In this document: piece by piece, positions 1-10,100 of the stretch
Layout of the letters: the number at the start of each line of letters is the position of its first letter
Numbering within the stretch: the first letter of the stretch is position 1
NCBI GenBank assembly: GCA_009746045.1
Contig: RPFO01000114.1
Coordinates: 1,826,411-1,865,910, forward strand
Length of the DNA: 39,500 bases
DNA from: Mesostigma viride
Taxonomy: Eukaryota > Streptophyta > Mesostigmatophyceae > Mesostigmatales > Mesostigmataceae
Direction of reading: 5' to 3'
The notes under the pieces: generated by a model
What the model saw: the letters and a program-made list of their open reading frames with translations, nothing else
Told to the model about the DNA's origin: nothing
The model's database searches: none
Position numbers and translations under genes: made by a program

Positions 1-298
1 GGTTCCGCTTGTTGTTGTTGTTGTTGTGTCCCACGCCGCACATGAGCAGCAGAGAATCTGTAGTGCCGGTTCCGCTTACAGCACTGTAGATGTATTCTAG
101 CAATGTCAATGTTGTGGGAACTAAAAAAAGTAAGAGTGAGATATTTTGATAATTCATGGACAACTAGAAACTAGGAGTTCATGTGCGGCGTGAGAATGAA
201 CAACAAATACAAATACCTAGTAGGTACTAACACCCATTTCACCGGAAATACCTAGTAGGTAGTAGAAATAAAACAGTAATTGTTAATTCTGACCCCTC
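1..298. repeat. Intergenic DNA with short inverted and direct repeats
   Basis: No gene is visible. A perfect 14-bp inverted repeat lies at 32-45 (CACGCCGCACATGA) and 179-192. The 10-mer GGTTCCGCTT occurs at 1 and again near 67. The 16-mer AAATACCTAGTAGGTA, with a palindromic core TACCTAGTAGGTA, occurs at 211-226 and 246-261. These could be the eroded end of a mobile element or part of the 3' flank of the minus-strand frame that ends at 299, but nothing here decides between them. Confidence 0.4.
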
Positions 299-1327
299 TC
301 ACCTCTTTGGTACATAATTGGCTAATAAAATATACCCATTTCCCCGAAAAATTCTGACGTCTACATAATAATATTCCGCACGGCCATCTCCAAGACCATT
401 TTGTACGGCTTCCAGAAACCTGGCAAGTCCGCTCAACTGGATCCACTTCAGTGCTGATGTCCGTCGCGCTCGTTTCGGGCATGTGATGGAGGGGCGCCCA
501 GACAGAGAGATCTGAGATCGGCTTTGATTTCTCTGGCAACGAACATAATAATTCTGAGGCTTCCCTACCCTTGGGCTGGGCCCCCGAGCTTGTGCGAAAG
601 TTTCGAGTAACTGCTTGTCAGAGTATGTGCCTTCGGTCTTCCGTATATCTGTGTACGACATCATGACAGGTGTACGGCCTGAAACAGGCCGATGAGCGAT
701 CGCTGCGGGCTTGCGGCGTGCATCGCGCTGCATCGTCACAATCATGCATCTGACTAGTACTGCCCAATCCACGGTTTGAAATGCTTGTTCTAATGGTGAA
801 TCACGCCTCCAGGCCCCTAGTGGCGCGGCGCCCCGGGAATGGCCATCCTTGGCCAAGCCAATTACCAGCTCCAGAAACCGCCCTGGACGAACAAAATTAT
901 GCTGTGGAAGCCTTGACGTAAGCTTGAATAGGTAGCCGCGCGGGAGCGAAATAACTGGACTTTTGGAGCCGCCATGCACCAGTTGCAATGGCAGGTTTGA
1001 CTTCTGAGTTTTGGCCTGGATATTTGATCTTTCTGACCAGAAAGGGCGATAACGGTTGTCGTGACTGAATGTCGGCAAAATGAATAGGTAATGTTGGCGG
1101 CAGTCTCTTGGGAATCTGGTGCCGCTGTTGGGGCGATGGGAAGGGCGCGTAACCCACGTTGCCTGAGACACGAGGCGCCCTGCGTCGCTGCGCAAGCGCA
1201 TTATTTTTGCATTGTGATCTGCATGGTACAGTTCGGTTTCTCGCATCTTTGTTAGACCCTCTGGAACCGCTGTTCCTGCTGCTGTGTGCTTGTTTCGCTG
1301 CCAAGCTTGTGCTGATGCGTGTACCAA
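299..1327 (-). CDS. Unidentified protein, 342 codons
   Basis: An uninterrupted 342-codon minus-strand frame with ATG at 1327 and a stop at 299-301. In DNA of ordinary base composition a frame this long is unlikely by chance, which is the main argument for it. The product is basic and rich in Arg, Ser and Pro, with no clear signal peptide, membrane segment or catalytic motif that I recognise. The C-terminal part has an aromatic run (EYYYVDVRIFRGNGYILLAN), and Arg-rich stretches occur throughout. It could be a host hypothetical gene, an exon of a larger gene, or a fragment of a mobile element. No neighbour suggests a role and no function is assigned. A second frame on the same strand (897-1343) is treated as a shadow. 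Confidence 0.35.
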   Translation of the reverse strand: MVHASAQAWQRNKHTAAGTAVPEGLTKMRETELYHADHNAKIMRLRSDAGRLVSQATWVTRPSHRPNSGTRFPRDCRQHYLFILPTFSHDNRYRPFWSERSNIQAKTQKSNLPLQLVHGGSKSPVISLPRGYLFKLTSRLPQHNFVRPGRFLELVIGLAKDGHSRGAAPLGAWRRDSPLEQAFQTVDWAVLVRCMIVTMQRDARRKPAAIAHRPVSGRTPVMMSYTDIRKTEGTYSDKQLLETFAQARGPSPRVGKPQNYYVRCQRNQSRSQISLSGRPSITCPKRARRTSALKWIQLSGLARFLEAVQNGLGDGRAEYYYVDVRIFRGNGYILLANYVPKR

Positions 1328-2310
1328 GCTTACTACATGCCAAAGTGCTGATTTTACTAGTTGGCAGTCACGCTGCCATGCTTACTGCGAAGTATAAAGG
1401 TTTTCCCTGATTCAAAACTACATTTTCTTTCGTACAGTTGCGCACTCGTCACCGTTTCTTTTTCCCCCGTGCCATTTGGTTTATGCATCCTCTATAGCGG
1501 CCTCTGTCATTTGTAGCGTCACCATATACTCGCTTTGCGACAGAAAGCGAGGCATCCGAATTTTCTCTCCAGGCCATCATCTTCGTGTTCTGGAAGTTCC
1601 CAGACACTGAACAACTTGCCGGAACACACCTCGCTTTTCTTCAACAATATTGCATTCATATACGCATGTACGCGCGCGGATCGCAGTCATCTAGGGAAGC
1701 TTCCGTTGCTGCAGTCACGAACCCGCAGTTTTCGTTAAAGTCCCGTCGTTCCGTGCCAAGATTTTTCCCTCTGACCAGGGTTTTGAAGCGGCGTGGGCTC
1801 CTTTTGTGCCTGATCTGCCTGGCTTCAGGGCGCTGCGTGTGAATTCCAGCGCCAAGGACGGTGCTCTTGATGCTCCGAGGCTAGTAGCCGTTGAAGCTGT
1901 TTTGTATTGCCATAACGACTAGGTTTAAGACCAGCACCACAGGCGTCCCAGTGCCAACCGCCTTCATGAGTGTGACCCATGGAAAAGGCCCCTGGGCCAC
2001 CCTGCGCCGTTCAGTCACCCACTGTCATCTCCTGCGGTATCCAGTAACCAGATGTTGGTATGCCTCCTGAGCTGTCCAAGTGTCGCCCGTTGCCCGAGGC
2101 GCCATTAGTGTCACGATCCACAACAAGGTACACTTAGGCCCTGCCTATTCCCCCCACTCCTGCTTTCCATCAAAGCCTAGCTAGGGGAGTGTTAAGCTCT
2201 GGCAGTTCAATGCTGTTAATGCGTCAATAAATGCAACAAACAATACATGCTGCTGTGTAGGCTCACATGTGCGCATTTTGATGGCTCTTCGTACTGCAAT
2301 GTGTTCAGAC
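1328..2310. other. Intergenic stretch without a recognised gene
   Basis: About 1 kb of mixed composition with only short, unconvincing frames (for example 83 and 85 codons on the plus strand near 1159-1842). No repeats, RNA genes or coding motifs were recognised. It separates the divergent minus-strand frame from the putative promoter repeats of the homeobox gene. Confidence 0.5.
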
Positions 2311-2453
2311 CACAAGCACGTGCTGTTATAAAAGTAAGAGGTAAGCACAAGCACGTGCTGTTATAAAAGGAAGAGGCAAGCACAACTACGCGCTGTCATA
2401 AAAGGAAGAGGTAAGCACAAGCATGCGCTGTTATAATAAAAGTAGGAGGTTTG
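2311..2453 (+). promoter_or_regulatory. Four 35-bp repeats with CACGTG and TATA-like motifs
   Basis: Four head-to-tail units start at 2311, 2346, 2381 and 2416; the last carries a 3-bp insertion. Units 1 and 2 contain GCACGTGCTGTTATAAAAG: a palindromic G-box/E-box-like core about 6 bp before a TATAAAAG box. Unit 3 keeps the TATA-like part (CATAAAAG) but changes the palindrome to TACGCGC, and unit 4 has GCATGCGC. The array lies about 480-620 bp upstream of the first homeobox-gene ATG in the proposed model. It could be a multi-TATA promoter, or simply a short tandem repeat that happens to contain such motifs. Promoter function is inferred from motif content and position only. Confidence 0.4.
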
Positions 2454-2928
2454 CACGCGGCGATGACACATTACAACTGGTGGTGGACGTGTGACTTTGG
2501 TACTGCAAAGGAGCATCATTGGTAGGTCGCAGTACCAAACGGCGGCTTTGCAAGGCACCCCCCTTGGGTTGGGGTGTGAAAGTTTTCACGTACGGCTTTG
2601 ACAGACAGATCCCCCTCTCTAATATGCTTTTGACTACTGCAACTGTACCATGCAGACAGATGGTGGGGTATGCATCTCCGTCACCCACATTACTTTTAAC
2701 ATTATTATTTCATTATTGTTCATTATTATCCACTTTAATTCAGATGGTGGTGCATGCTCTGTCTCCACCATCCCCTTTGTGTGTGCTCTTTCTGTTTTTT
2801 CTCTTCCCCCAATGCCTTGGTCACCCCGTGCGATCAGCCATCGCCCCCCCCCCCCCCCTTCTTTTTCACGCACGGACACACACAAACACTCACGCTCCGC
2901 ACACACACACCACCCTCCCTCCACCCAG
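2454..2928 (+). other. Putative 5' leader or promoter region of the homeobox gene
   Basis: This stretch lies between the TATA-like repeats and the first ATG of the homeobox model. It becomes pyrimidine- and CA-rich towards the end, with a 10-12 C run near 2847-2858 and CA runs at 2877-2912, and it finishes in CTCCACCCAG directly before ATG at 2929. That ending would also serve as a 3' splice site, so the leader may be interrupted by an intron whose acceptor abuts the start codon. No coding motif is seen. Confidence 0.35.
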
Positions 2929-4145
2929 ATGGCTTCAAGGACCCCAGCCCTTGACCCCATGGACCCGCTCCCCCCACCTGACGATGATGGTCCCTGGATG
3001 AGTGCGCCCGCGCCGGCCACCTCCGGACGGTCCTGCCTGCAAGGTGGCAGCATCGGAGCGGCCCTGGCCGCGTCCGACCACCTCCATTCCCCCACGGGGC
3101 ACCGGGGTGGGGGCGGCCTTGACACCTGGTCCGTGAGCGGTCACGGGGGGGGGGCTATGACCCAGGCGGGTTCTCACCGCACACCCCGGGGGGGTGGCGG
3201 CGGACGCGCGCCGTCGGCAGCTACTCCGTCGGAACCTGGGGGGACACTGGGGGCGCGCTGGCTCCATCAGGGGGCGGCGGGCTGACTGTTGGGCCTCCGG
3301 GGTCGACTCGGCCCATCTCTGTCAACCCCAGCTCGACCCCGATCCTCCTAGAGCCTCGACCGTTACACCCGAGCTCAGGCCTCACCCCACAGACGCCGTT
3401 CCCTAAGCCCGGCGGGTTTATCCCCGGTGGCATGGACACGCTCACTACTAGCAGCTATAACGAACCCGGCGGGCTGATCCGGGGGGGGGGCGCTGCCTCA
3501 ACCACAGACCCGAGCCTCCCTAATGGAGGCCCCAGCGAGTCAGGCCAGCTCACCCCGGGGGGACCCGACATGGCCATGAGCCTCTCTGGTGGCGACGGCA
3601 GCGATGGACCTGGGATGGGGCACCAGGGATGTGGCCAGGGGCAGGGGGGCCAGGAGCAGGAGGGCCAGGGACTGGGGGAGCAAGGCCAGCAGCTTCACCG
3701 GGGCGGAGGCGGCACGGTGGACATGTCCCTGGGGGGGGTCCACCGCGCGTACCACCCTGGGGACGCCCTGGCAGAGGGCGGTGGCTATTTCCGGCAGCTG
3801 CAGGGGGAGGCCTGCGTTCCGAACCCGGGTGATGGCGGGGGGCAGGAGGGGGCCTGGCCGACGATGCAGCACCCTGGAACAGCCAGGGCGGGGCCGCCGG
3901 GGATGGGCGGCGGTGGCACAATGGGCATGCAGGGTCAGCACGGCATGGGGCAGCAAGGCATCGGGCAGCACGGAATGGGGCAGCTGGCGCGGGCGTTGTC
4001 GTCGGTAGCAGGAGGCAAAATGTGCTACGATTTCGAGGGTGTGGAGGAGCCGCTGGGGGTGGAGGAGGCGCAAGGTGGCGGCGCCCTGGCACAGGAGATG
4101 GGGCACCAGGGGCTTTCGCAGGGGCAGGCGTCTGTTGATGTACAG
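2929..4145 (+). CDS. Homeobox gene exon 1 (N-terminal Gly/Gln/Pro-rich region)
   Basis: ATG at 2929 sits in a good context (CAGATGG) right after a possible splice acceptor. The frame runs to a run of ten G at 3145-3154. Beyond it the better protein (PGGF...HTPGG..., continuous into the 3432 frame) lies in the next frame, so one G seems to be missing from the run. The exon length of 1,217 nt becomes divisible by three if one base is added. The downstream ATG at 3432 is the alternative start and would avoid the frame break. The exon ends in GATGTACAG before GTGAGG at 4146 (phase 0). The encoded region is low-complexity, with repeated GQQG/GMGQ-type motifs, and has no recognised domain. Confidence 0.55.
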
Positions 4146-7100
4146 GTGAGGGGGAGGGGGAGGGGGAGGGTGTGGGGGGAGGGGACAGGGGGCAGGGGGA
4201 GGGAGAGGGAGAACCCGTAACAGTTGCCAGCCAGTGTCACAATTATCATGCTCGAACCTCCCATTGATGCTCAGACCTCAGTTGCTTTGATGATTCGATG
4301 AATGATGACAAGGATATAACACATCAGGGGGCGCTGCCAGAAAAGCGAGTGGTTTTTTACCTTGCCATCTTCGTCCAGTAGATGAGATAGTTTGAAATTT
4401 CAAGTGTAAATGAGTTTTAGTTTTTTTGGGGGGGTCGATTGATGCAAGACGGTTTTGTAAGGAGATGGCTTCGACGGAGATGTGAGAGTGCTGGGGGGGG
4501 GGGCGGAGGAGTCCATGCACTCGGCACAGCCTTGCTGTCTCTGTCGAAGCGTGTTTGCCGGTATCTCGTAACCTTCGTGTTATCTTCTTTGCATCTACTG
4601 CATCTACCGTGCCAGCTTTGCCTTTCATGCCTCCTTCCTGTCTGTTTGTTCGCCCCAGTCCCCTCGGTTGCTTGAATGCTCTATCGGACCTGTCGTCGCT
4701 CTAGTGCCCTGTCTGCCCTCACACTTCCATGCATTCTGGTTGCCTTTACAACTTCCTTGTTTAGGCCGGCTTCACATTTCCATGCATGCAGATGGCTGTT
4801 TCCACGTGTGAAGATTATTTTGAACACTGTAGTTACCATAGTCATAACGCCTCTATCGAACTCCCCACTGACTCCTCTATCGTCTCCCATCCCCACGTCG
4901 TGCGGCCATACTCCCTCAAACGCCTCTGTCGGACGCCCCATTGATATATCTTTTGGATCACACGTCGCAGGGCCAGCTGGCGGATAGGGATGCAGCGGGC
5001 ATGGCCATGGGGCTGCCGGACACCGGTGGCGCCATGCTGTCGCAGAGCTGGATGGATTTGCTGCCATCAGAGGTCACCATGCCAGCCGACCGGGAGGATG
5101 CGTCCGGGGCCAAGAGCGTGGAGGTGTTTGCGGTGCAGGTGGGTTGGGGGCGTGCTGTGTGTCCGTCCGTCCGTGTGTGTGTGTGTAGTGGAGGTTTGAG
5201 GAGCCTGAAGGAGGGTCACAGTGCAGTTATTTGTGTTGGTCTTTCGGTCCCTGTGGGGGAGGTGGGGGTGGGGGTTTTGATGCACATATGGGGGGCGTGA
5301 CATGTCTATGATGCAGTTGCGTGGTGGTCTTTTGCAACCATGGGCAAAGCCCACATGGGCAAAGCCCACAAAGCCTGTAAGTCTACTGCCCCGAAGCCTG
5401 AAGTGGTGCATGAATTACATAATGTGCAGATGCTTTTGTGCATGCATCATATTGTTCAAGTGCATGCATTATATTGTTCAAGTGCATGTATTATATTGTT
5501 CAAGTGCATGCATTATATTGTTCAAGTGCATGCATTATATTGTTCAAGTGCATGTATTATATTGTTCAAGTGCATGCACTATATTGTTCAAGTGCATGCA
5601 TGATATTGTTCAAGTGCATGCATTATATTGTTCAAGTGCATGTATTATATTGTTCAAGTGCATGCATTATATTGTTCAAGTGCATGCATTATATTGTTCA
5701 AGTGCATGCACTATATTGTTCAAGTGCATGCATTATATTGTGCAAGTGCATGTATGATATTGTTCAAGTGCATGCATTATATTGTTCAAGTGCATGTATT
5801 ATATTGTTCAAGTGCATGTATTATATTGTTCAAGTGCATGCATTATATTGTTCAAGTGCATGCATGATATTGTTCAAGTGCATGCATGATATTGTTCAAG
5901 TGCATGCATTATATTGTTCAAGTGCATGTATTATATTGTTCAAGTGCATGCATTATATTGTTCAAGTGCATGCATGATATTGTCCAAGTGCATGCATTAT
6001 ATTGTTCAAGTTCATGCATTATATTGTTCAAGTGCATGCATTATATTGTTCAAGTGCATGCATTATATTGTTCAAGTGCATGCATTATATTGTTCAAGTG
6101 CATGCATTATATTGTTCAAGTGCATGCATTATATTGTTCAAGTGCATGCACTATATTGTTCAAGTGCATGCACTATATTTGTTCAAGTGCATGCATGATA
6201 TTGTTCAAGTGCATGCACTATATTGTCCAAGTGCATGCATTATATTGTTCAAGTGCATGCATTATATTGTTCAAGTGCATGCATTATATTGTTCAAGTGC
6301 ATGCATTATATTGTTCAAGTGCATGCACTATATTGTTCAAGTGCATGCACTATATTTGTTCAAGTGCATGCATGATATTGTTCAAGTGCATGCACTATAT
6401 TGTTCAAGTGCATGCATTATATTGTTCAAGTTCATGCATTATATTGTTCAAGTGCATGCATTATATTGTTCAAGTGCATGTATGATATTGTTCAAGTGCA
6501 TGCATTATATTGTTCAAGTGCATGCATTATATTGTTCAAGTGCATGTATGATATTGTTCAAGTGCATGCATTATATTGTTCAAGTGCATGTATTATATTG
6601 TTCAAGTGCATGCATTATATTGTTCAAGTTCATGCATTATATTGTTCAAGTGCATGCATTATATTTGTTCAAGACCCTTTCTTGCAATTGCTGGCTGGTG
6701 GTACTAGGGTTTAAATTGATTGAGATCGTGCATATATTCCAATTCCGTGTTTGTTTTCCAACTACCGTGTTTCTTGTTCAAAGACCATGCTTGTTATTCA
6801 ATGACCATGTTCGTTATTTAACTATACCATTTTTGCAATTCAATTCCTGGTATCGTCACATGTAATGGTATGCAGTTGTTATCAGAGGTTCGACCCTTTT
6901 TGGGTCTCCTCCCCCCCCCCCCCCCCCAAGTTCCAAAAATTTCCCGCCCCCCGCTCTAGCCCCCCAGTAGGCCACCAGCTCGCACGTCCAGTCTTCAACT
7001 GTCAACTGTTCCCTATTCAACTTCCCGATTTGCCTATCATTGTTCAACTGCTGATATCATGAACTGCTATGCATCTCCCCCCGCCCCCCCACAGGCATTC

Positions 7101-10100
7101 TGCACGCAGATCTGCCAGGCCATGCTCTCCTGCGTGGGCCACTTCCAGGAGGCGGTCCAAAAGAACATGGACGCGATGCTTGTCGAGTTGGTGGCGGCCG
7201 CCGAGAAGATTGCGGCGGGGCTCAGCGGGCTGCCGGCATTCGAGGCCCTGTTCCAGGAGTATCACATAAAGGTGAGCTTTCAAGGTGGTAAAAAGTGTTA
7301 GAGCGTCAAGTATTGAGGAGATCCCACCACAAGTAGAAGAAGTAGTAGGCCCTGTTCCAGGAGTGCCACAGCAGGGTGAGTGCTCAAAGGAGTAAACAGT
7401 GTTAAGTTAAAGGGTATTAAGTTTTGAGGAGATCCCACCACAAAGAGAAACAGTTGTAGGCCCCGTTCCAGGAGTGCCACAGCAACCTGAGCTTTCATTG
7501 TAAAAAGTGTTAAGTAAAGAGTATAAGTATTGAGGAGATTTCACCACAAGTGGAAGCAGTAGCAGTATCAAGTAGTTGCACACACGATAGGAGTTGTTGC
7601 CTCCCAAAGCGTTGCTGCCATAGCGTTATTGCCCCACAGAGGCATAGTGTGGGAAGAGGGGATGATTATGCACACTAATCTGCAGACAGGGATACATGGA
7701 TGTGCCACCTGGACACAGATGCGGATGTGCCACCGCGAGGTGAGCGTGGAATCGAAGAGGGGAGATGTATCGGGGCTCCTGCAGGAGTCACCCAATCGGA
7801 AAGATGCTTTAAGTAATAATTATGGTAAGGGCAATAGGGGCATTCCCCCCACCGCCCTCCCCCCCCCTTCCCCCCCCTTCCCCCCCTCCCCCTCCCTGCC
7901 CGTCCGCCCTCACGCCCGCCCCCCCGCTCCCTCACTCACTCCCTCACTCCCTCACTCCCTCACTCCCTCACTCCCTCACTCCCTCACTCCCTCACTCCCT
8001 CACTCCCTCACTCCCTCACTCCCTCACTCCCTCACTCCCTCACTCCCTCACTCCCTCACTCCCTCACTCCCTCACTCCCTCACTCCCTCACTCCCTCACT
8101 CCCTCACTCCCTCACTCCCTCACTCCCTCACTCCCTCACTCCCTCACTCCCTCACTCCCTCACTCCCTCACTCCCTCACTCCCTCACTCCCTCACTCCCT
8201 CACTCCCTCACTCCCTCACTCCCTCACTCCCTCACTCCCTCACTCCCTCACTCCCTCACTCCCTCACTCCCTCACTCCCTCACTCCCTCACTCCTATGTG
8301 ACGTTGATGGGCCTGGCTGCCTGCTGTGCGGCGTCCCGAGTCCTTGCCACTTTCGTTCTGTTAGTCACTCCCTCGTGCTGCTGTACTCATGTCTCATGTC
8401 TCATGTCTCATGTCTCATGTCTCATGTCTCCTGCGCTGAAGAGAGAGAATGCTGGCGCTTTCACCGCAGAATATTCTTTCAATGATTTGCTGTTCGCTGC
8501 AGAATATTCTTTCGCTGATTTGCTTTCGTTTGCTCGCTCCTGGTCACTGCTTTACTGGCTCGTCGCATGTTTGTCCTTCCATTTTCTTTGCCCCTCCCCT
8601 TTTCTTGGTCCCTTTCTTGTTCCTGCCCTTTCTTCGCACCTTCTCTTGTTGCTCCGCTCGTTGCCAGCTGGACTCGCAAGGGTCCCTTCACCGCGTTGAG
8701 CTGGACAACCTGGACAATCTGCGGAACGACCTGGTGCGCTCCCTGTCCGAGCACATGCGCGAACGGATGAGCGCGACCACCGACACGGTGAGGCCTGGGG
8801 CGGTGCCTGTACAGTGACCCGGGTTGTGTCTAGTGACCCGAGTTGATCAATTATACATTTGATTTTTTATTTTTTTTTTGTGTGTGTGTGTGTGTGTGAC
8901 CCGGTTCACATACAGTGACGCGTGTTTCTGTGTGGAGCGACCCGGTTAGTGTCCCGACAATGCGTGATCATGGTCGTCCTCACTACTGTGATTAAATCTC
9001 TGAAATGCAAATAACCGCCCTGTTTTTGCATTGCCCGCCTCCTACTCCCCCCCGCCCCCCCTTCCGGTTGCAAGGCAGCGCCTATTGGTTGCATTCCGTT
9101 TCACACCCAGTGGTTGCACGCCAAAGGGTGTGTCCACCTTACACAACTCCCTTCGCAAACCTCGCCAAGACAGACCCCTTGAACGTAGTTCCCCCTTTAA
9201 TTGTACCTCTATGCACGCCCATGCAACAGATGGACTATGTCAAGCTGGCCTCCAACATGGCCGTCTCTTTTGAGAACAAGTCGGTGGAGCAGCTGCAGCA
9301 ATCGGTGGAGGACTTCACGCGCACACGCGACGAGTACACAGCGGTGGGTGGCGGTGTATGTAGGACGGGTTTGGGGTGCAGGGACGATGACAGGGTGGAG
9401 GTGTTTAATGGTGGAGGACTTCGGGCGCACGCGCGACTAGTACACGACAGTGGGTGGCGGTGTATTCAGGAGGTTAGGGTGCAGGTTATATAGGGGGCAG
9501 GGGTTTGGGGGCGTAGGGCTTTCCGCGCACGCAATGAGATATATACATGGCAGCAGGTGGTCCTTGGTCTAGGGAATAGCGAAGATAGGGTGTAGGGAAG
9601 TCAGGGTGTAGGGCTTATATGTTGGAAGCTGCGTGTTTTAATCGCTGCCAAAGTGCCCTCGTCGAAAGGAGCATGTCTCGCTCTTTCACCGGTGGCCCTT
9701 CATGCCATATCATCCAACACTTGCACTTAGCCCTCTCCATGCGCTTTCCCTGCCCTCTCCATGCCCCGCACCTGCCTCTCTATGCCCCTCCCCGGCCCTC
9801 TCCATGCCCCTTCCCTGCCCTCTCCATGCCCCTTCCCTGCCCTCTCCATGCCCCTTCCCTGCCCTCTCCATGCCCCTTCCCTGCCCTCTCCATGCCCCTT
9901 CCCTGCCCTCTTCATGCCCCTTCCCTGCCCCCTCCATGCCCCTTCCCTGCCCTCTCCATGCCCCTTCCCTGCCCTCTCCATGCCCCTTCCCTGCCCTCTC
10001 CATGCCCCTTCCCTGCCCTCTCCATGCCCCTTCCCTGCCCTCTTCATGCCCCTTCCCTGCCCTCTCGATGCCCCTTCCCTGCCCTCTCCATGCCCCTTCC

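Noticed and set aside
3194-4106. Overlapping frames on both strands over homeobox exon 1
   Set aside because: Shadows in GC-rich coding sequence; only the frame with matching intron phases was kept.
5438-6674. CRISPR-like array
   Set aside because: Units are contiguous with no unique spacers, and the context is eukaryotic.
5438-6865. Long frames of [10 protein letters not shown]-type repeats in three phases
   Set aside because: They are produced by the 22-bp minisatellite, which keeps all three phases open; the region lies within an intron of the homeobox gene.
6850-6915. Possible tRNA or SINE B box (GGTTCGACCC with a T-arm-like stem)
   Set aside because: No matching A box, anticodon arm or acceptor stem could be built upstream; a single 10-bp match in an intron is expected by chance.
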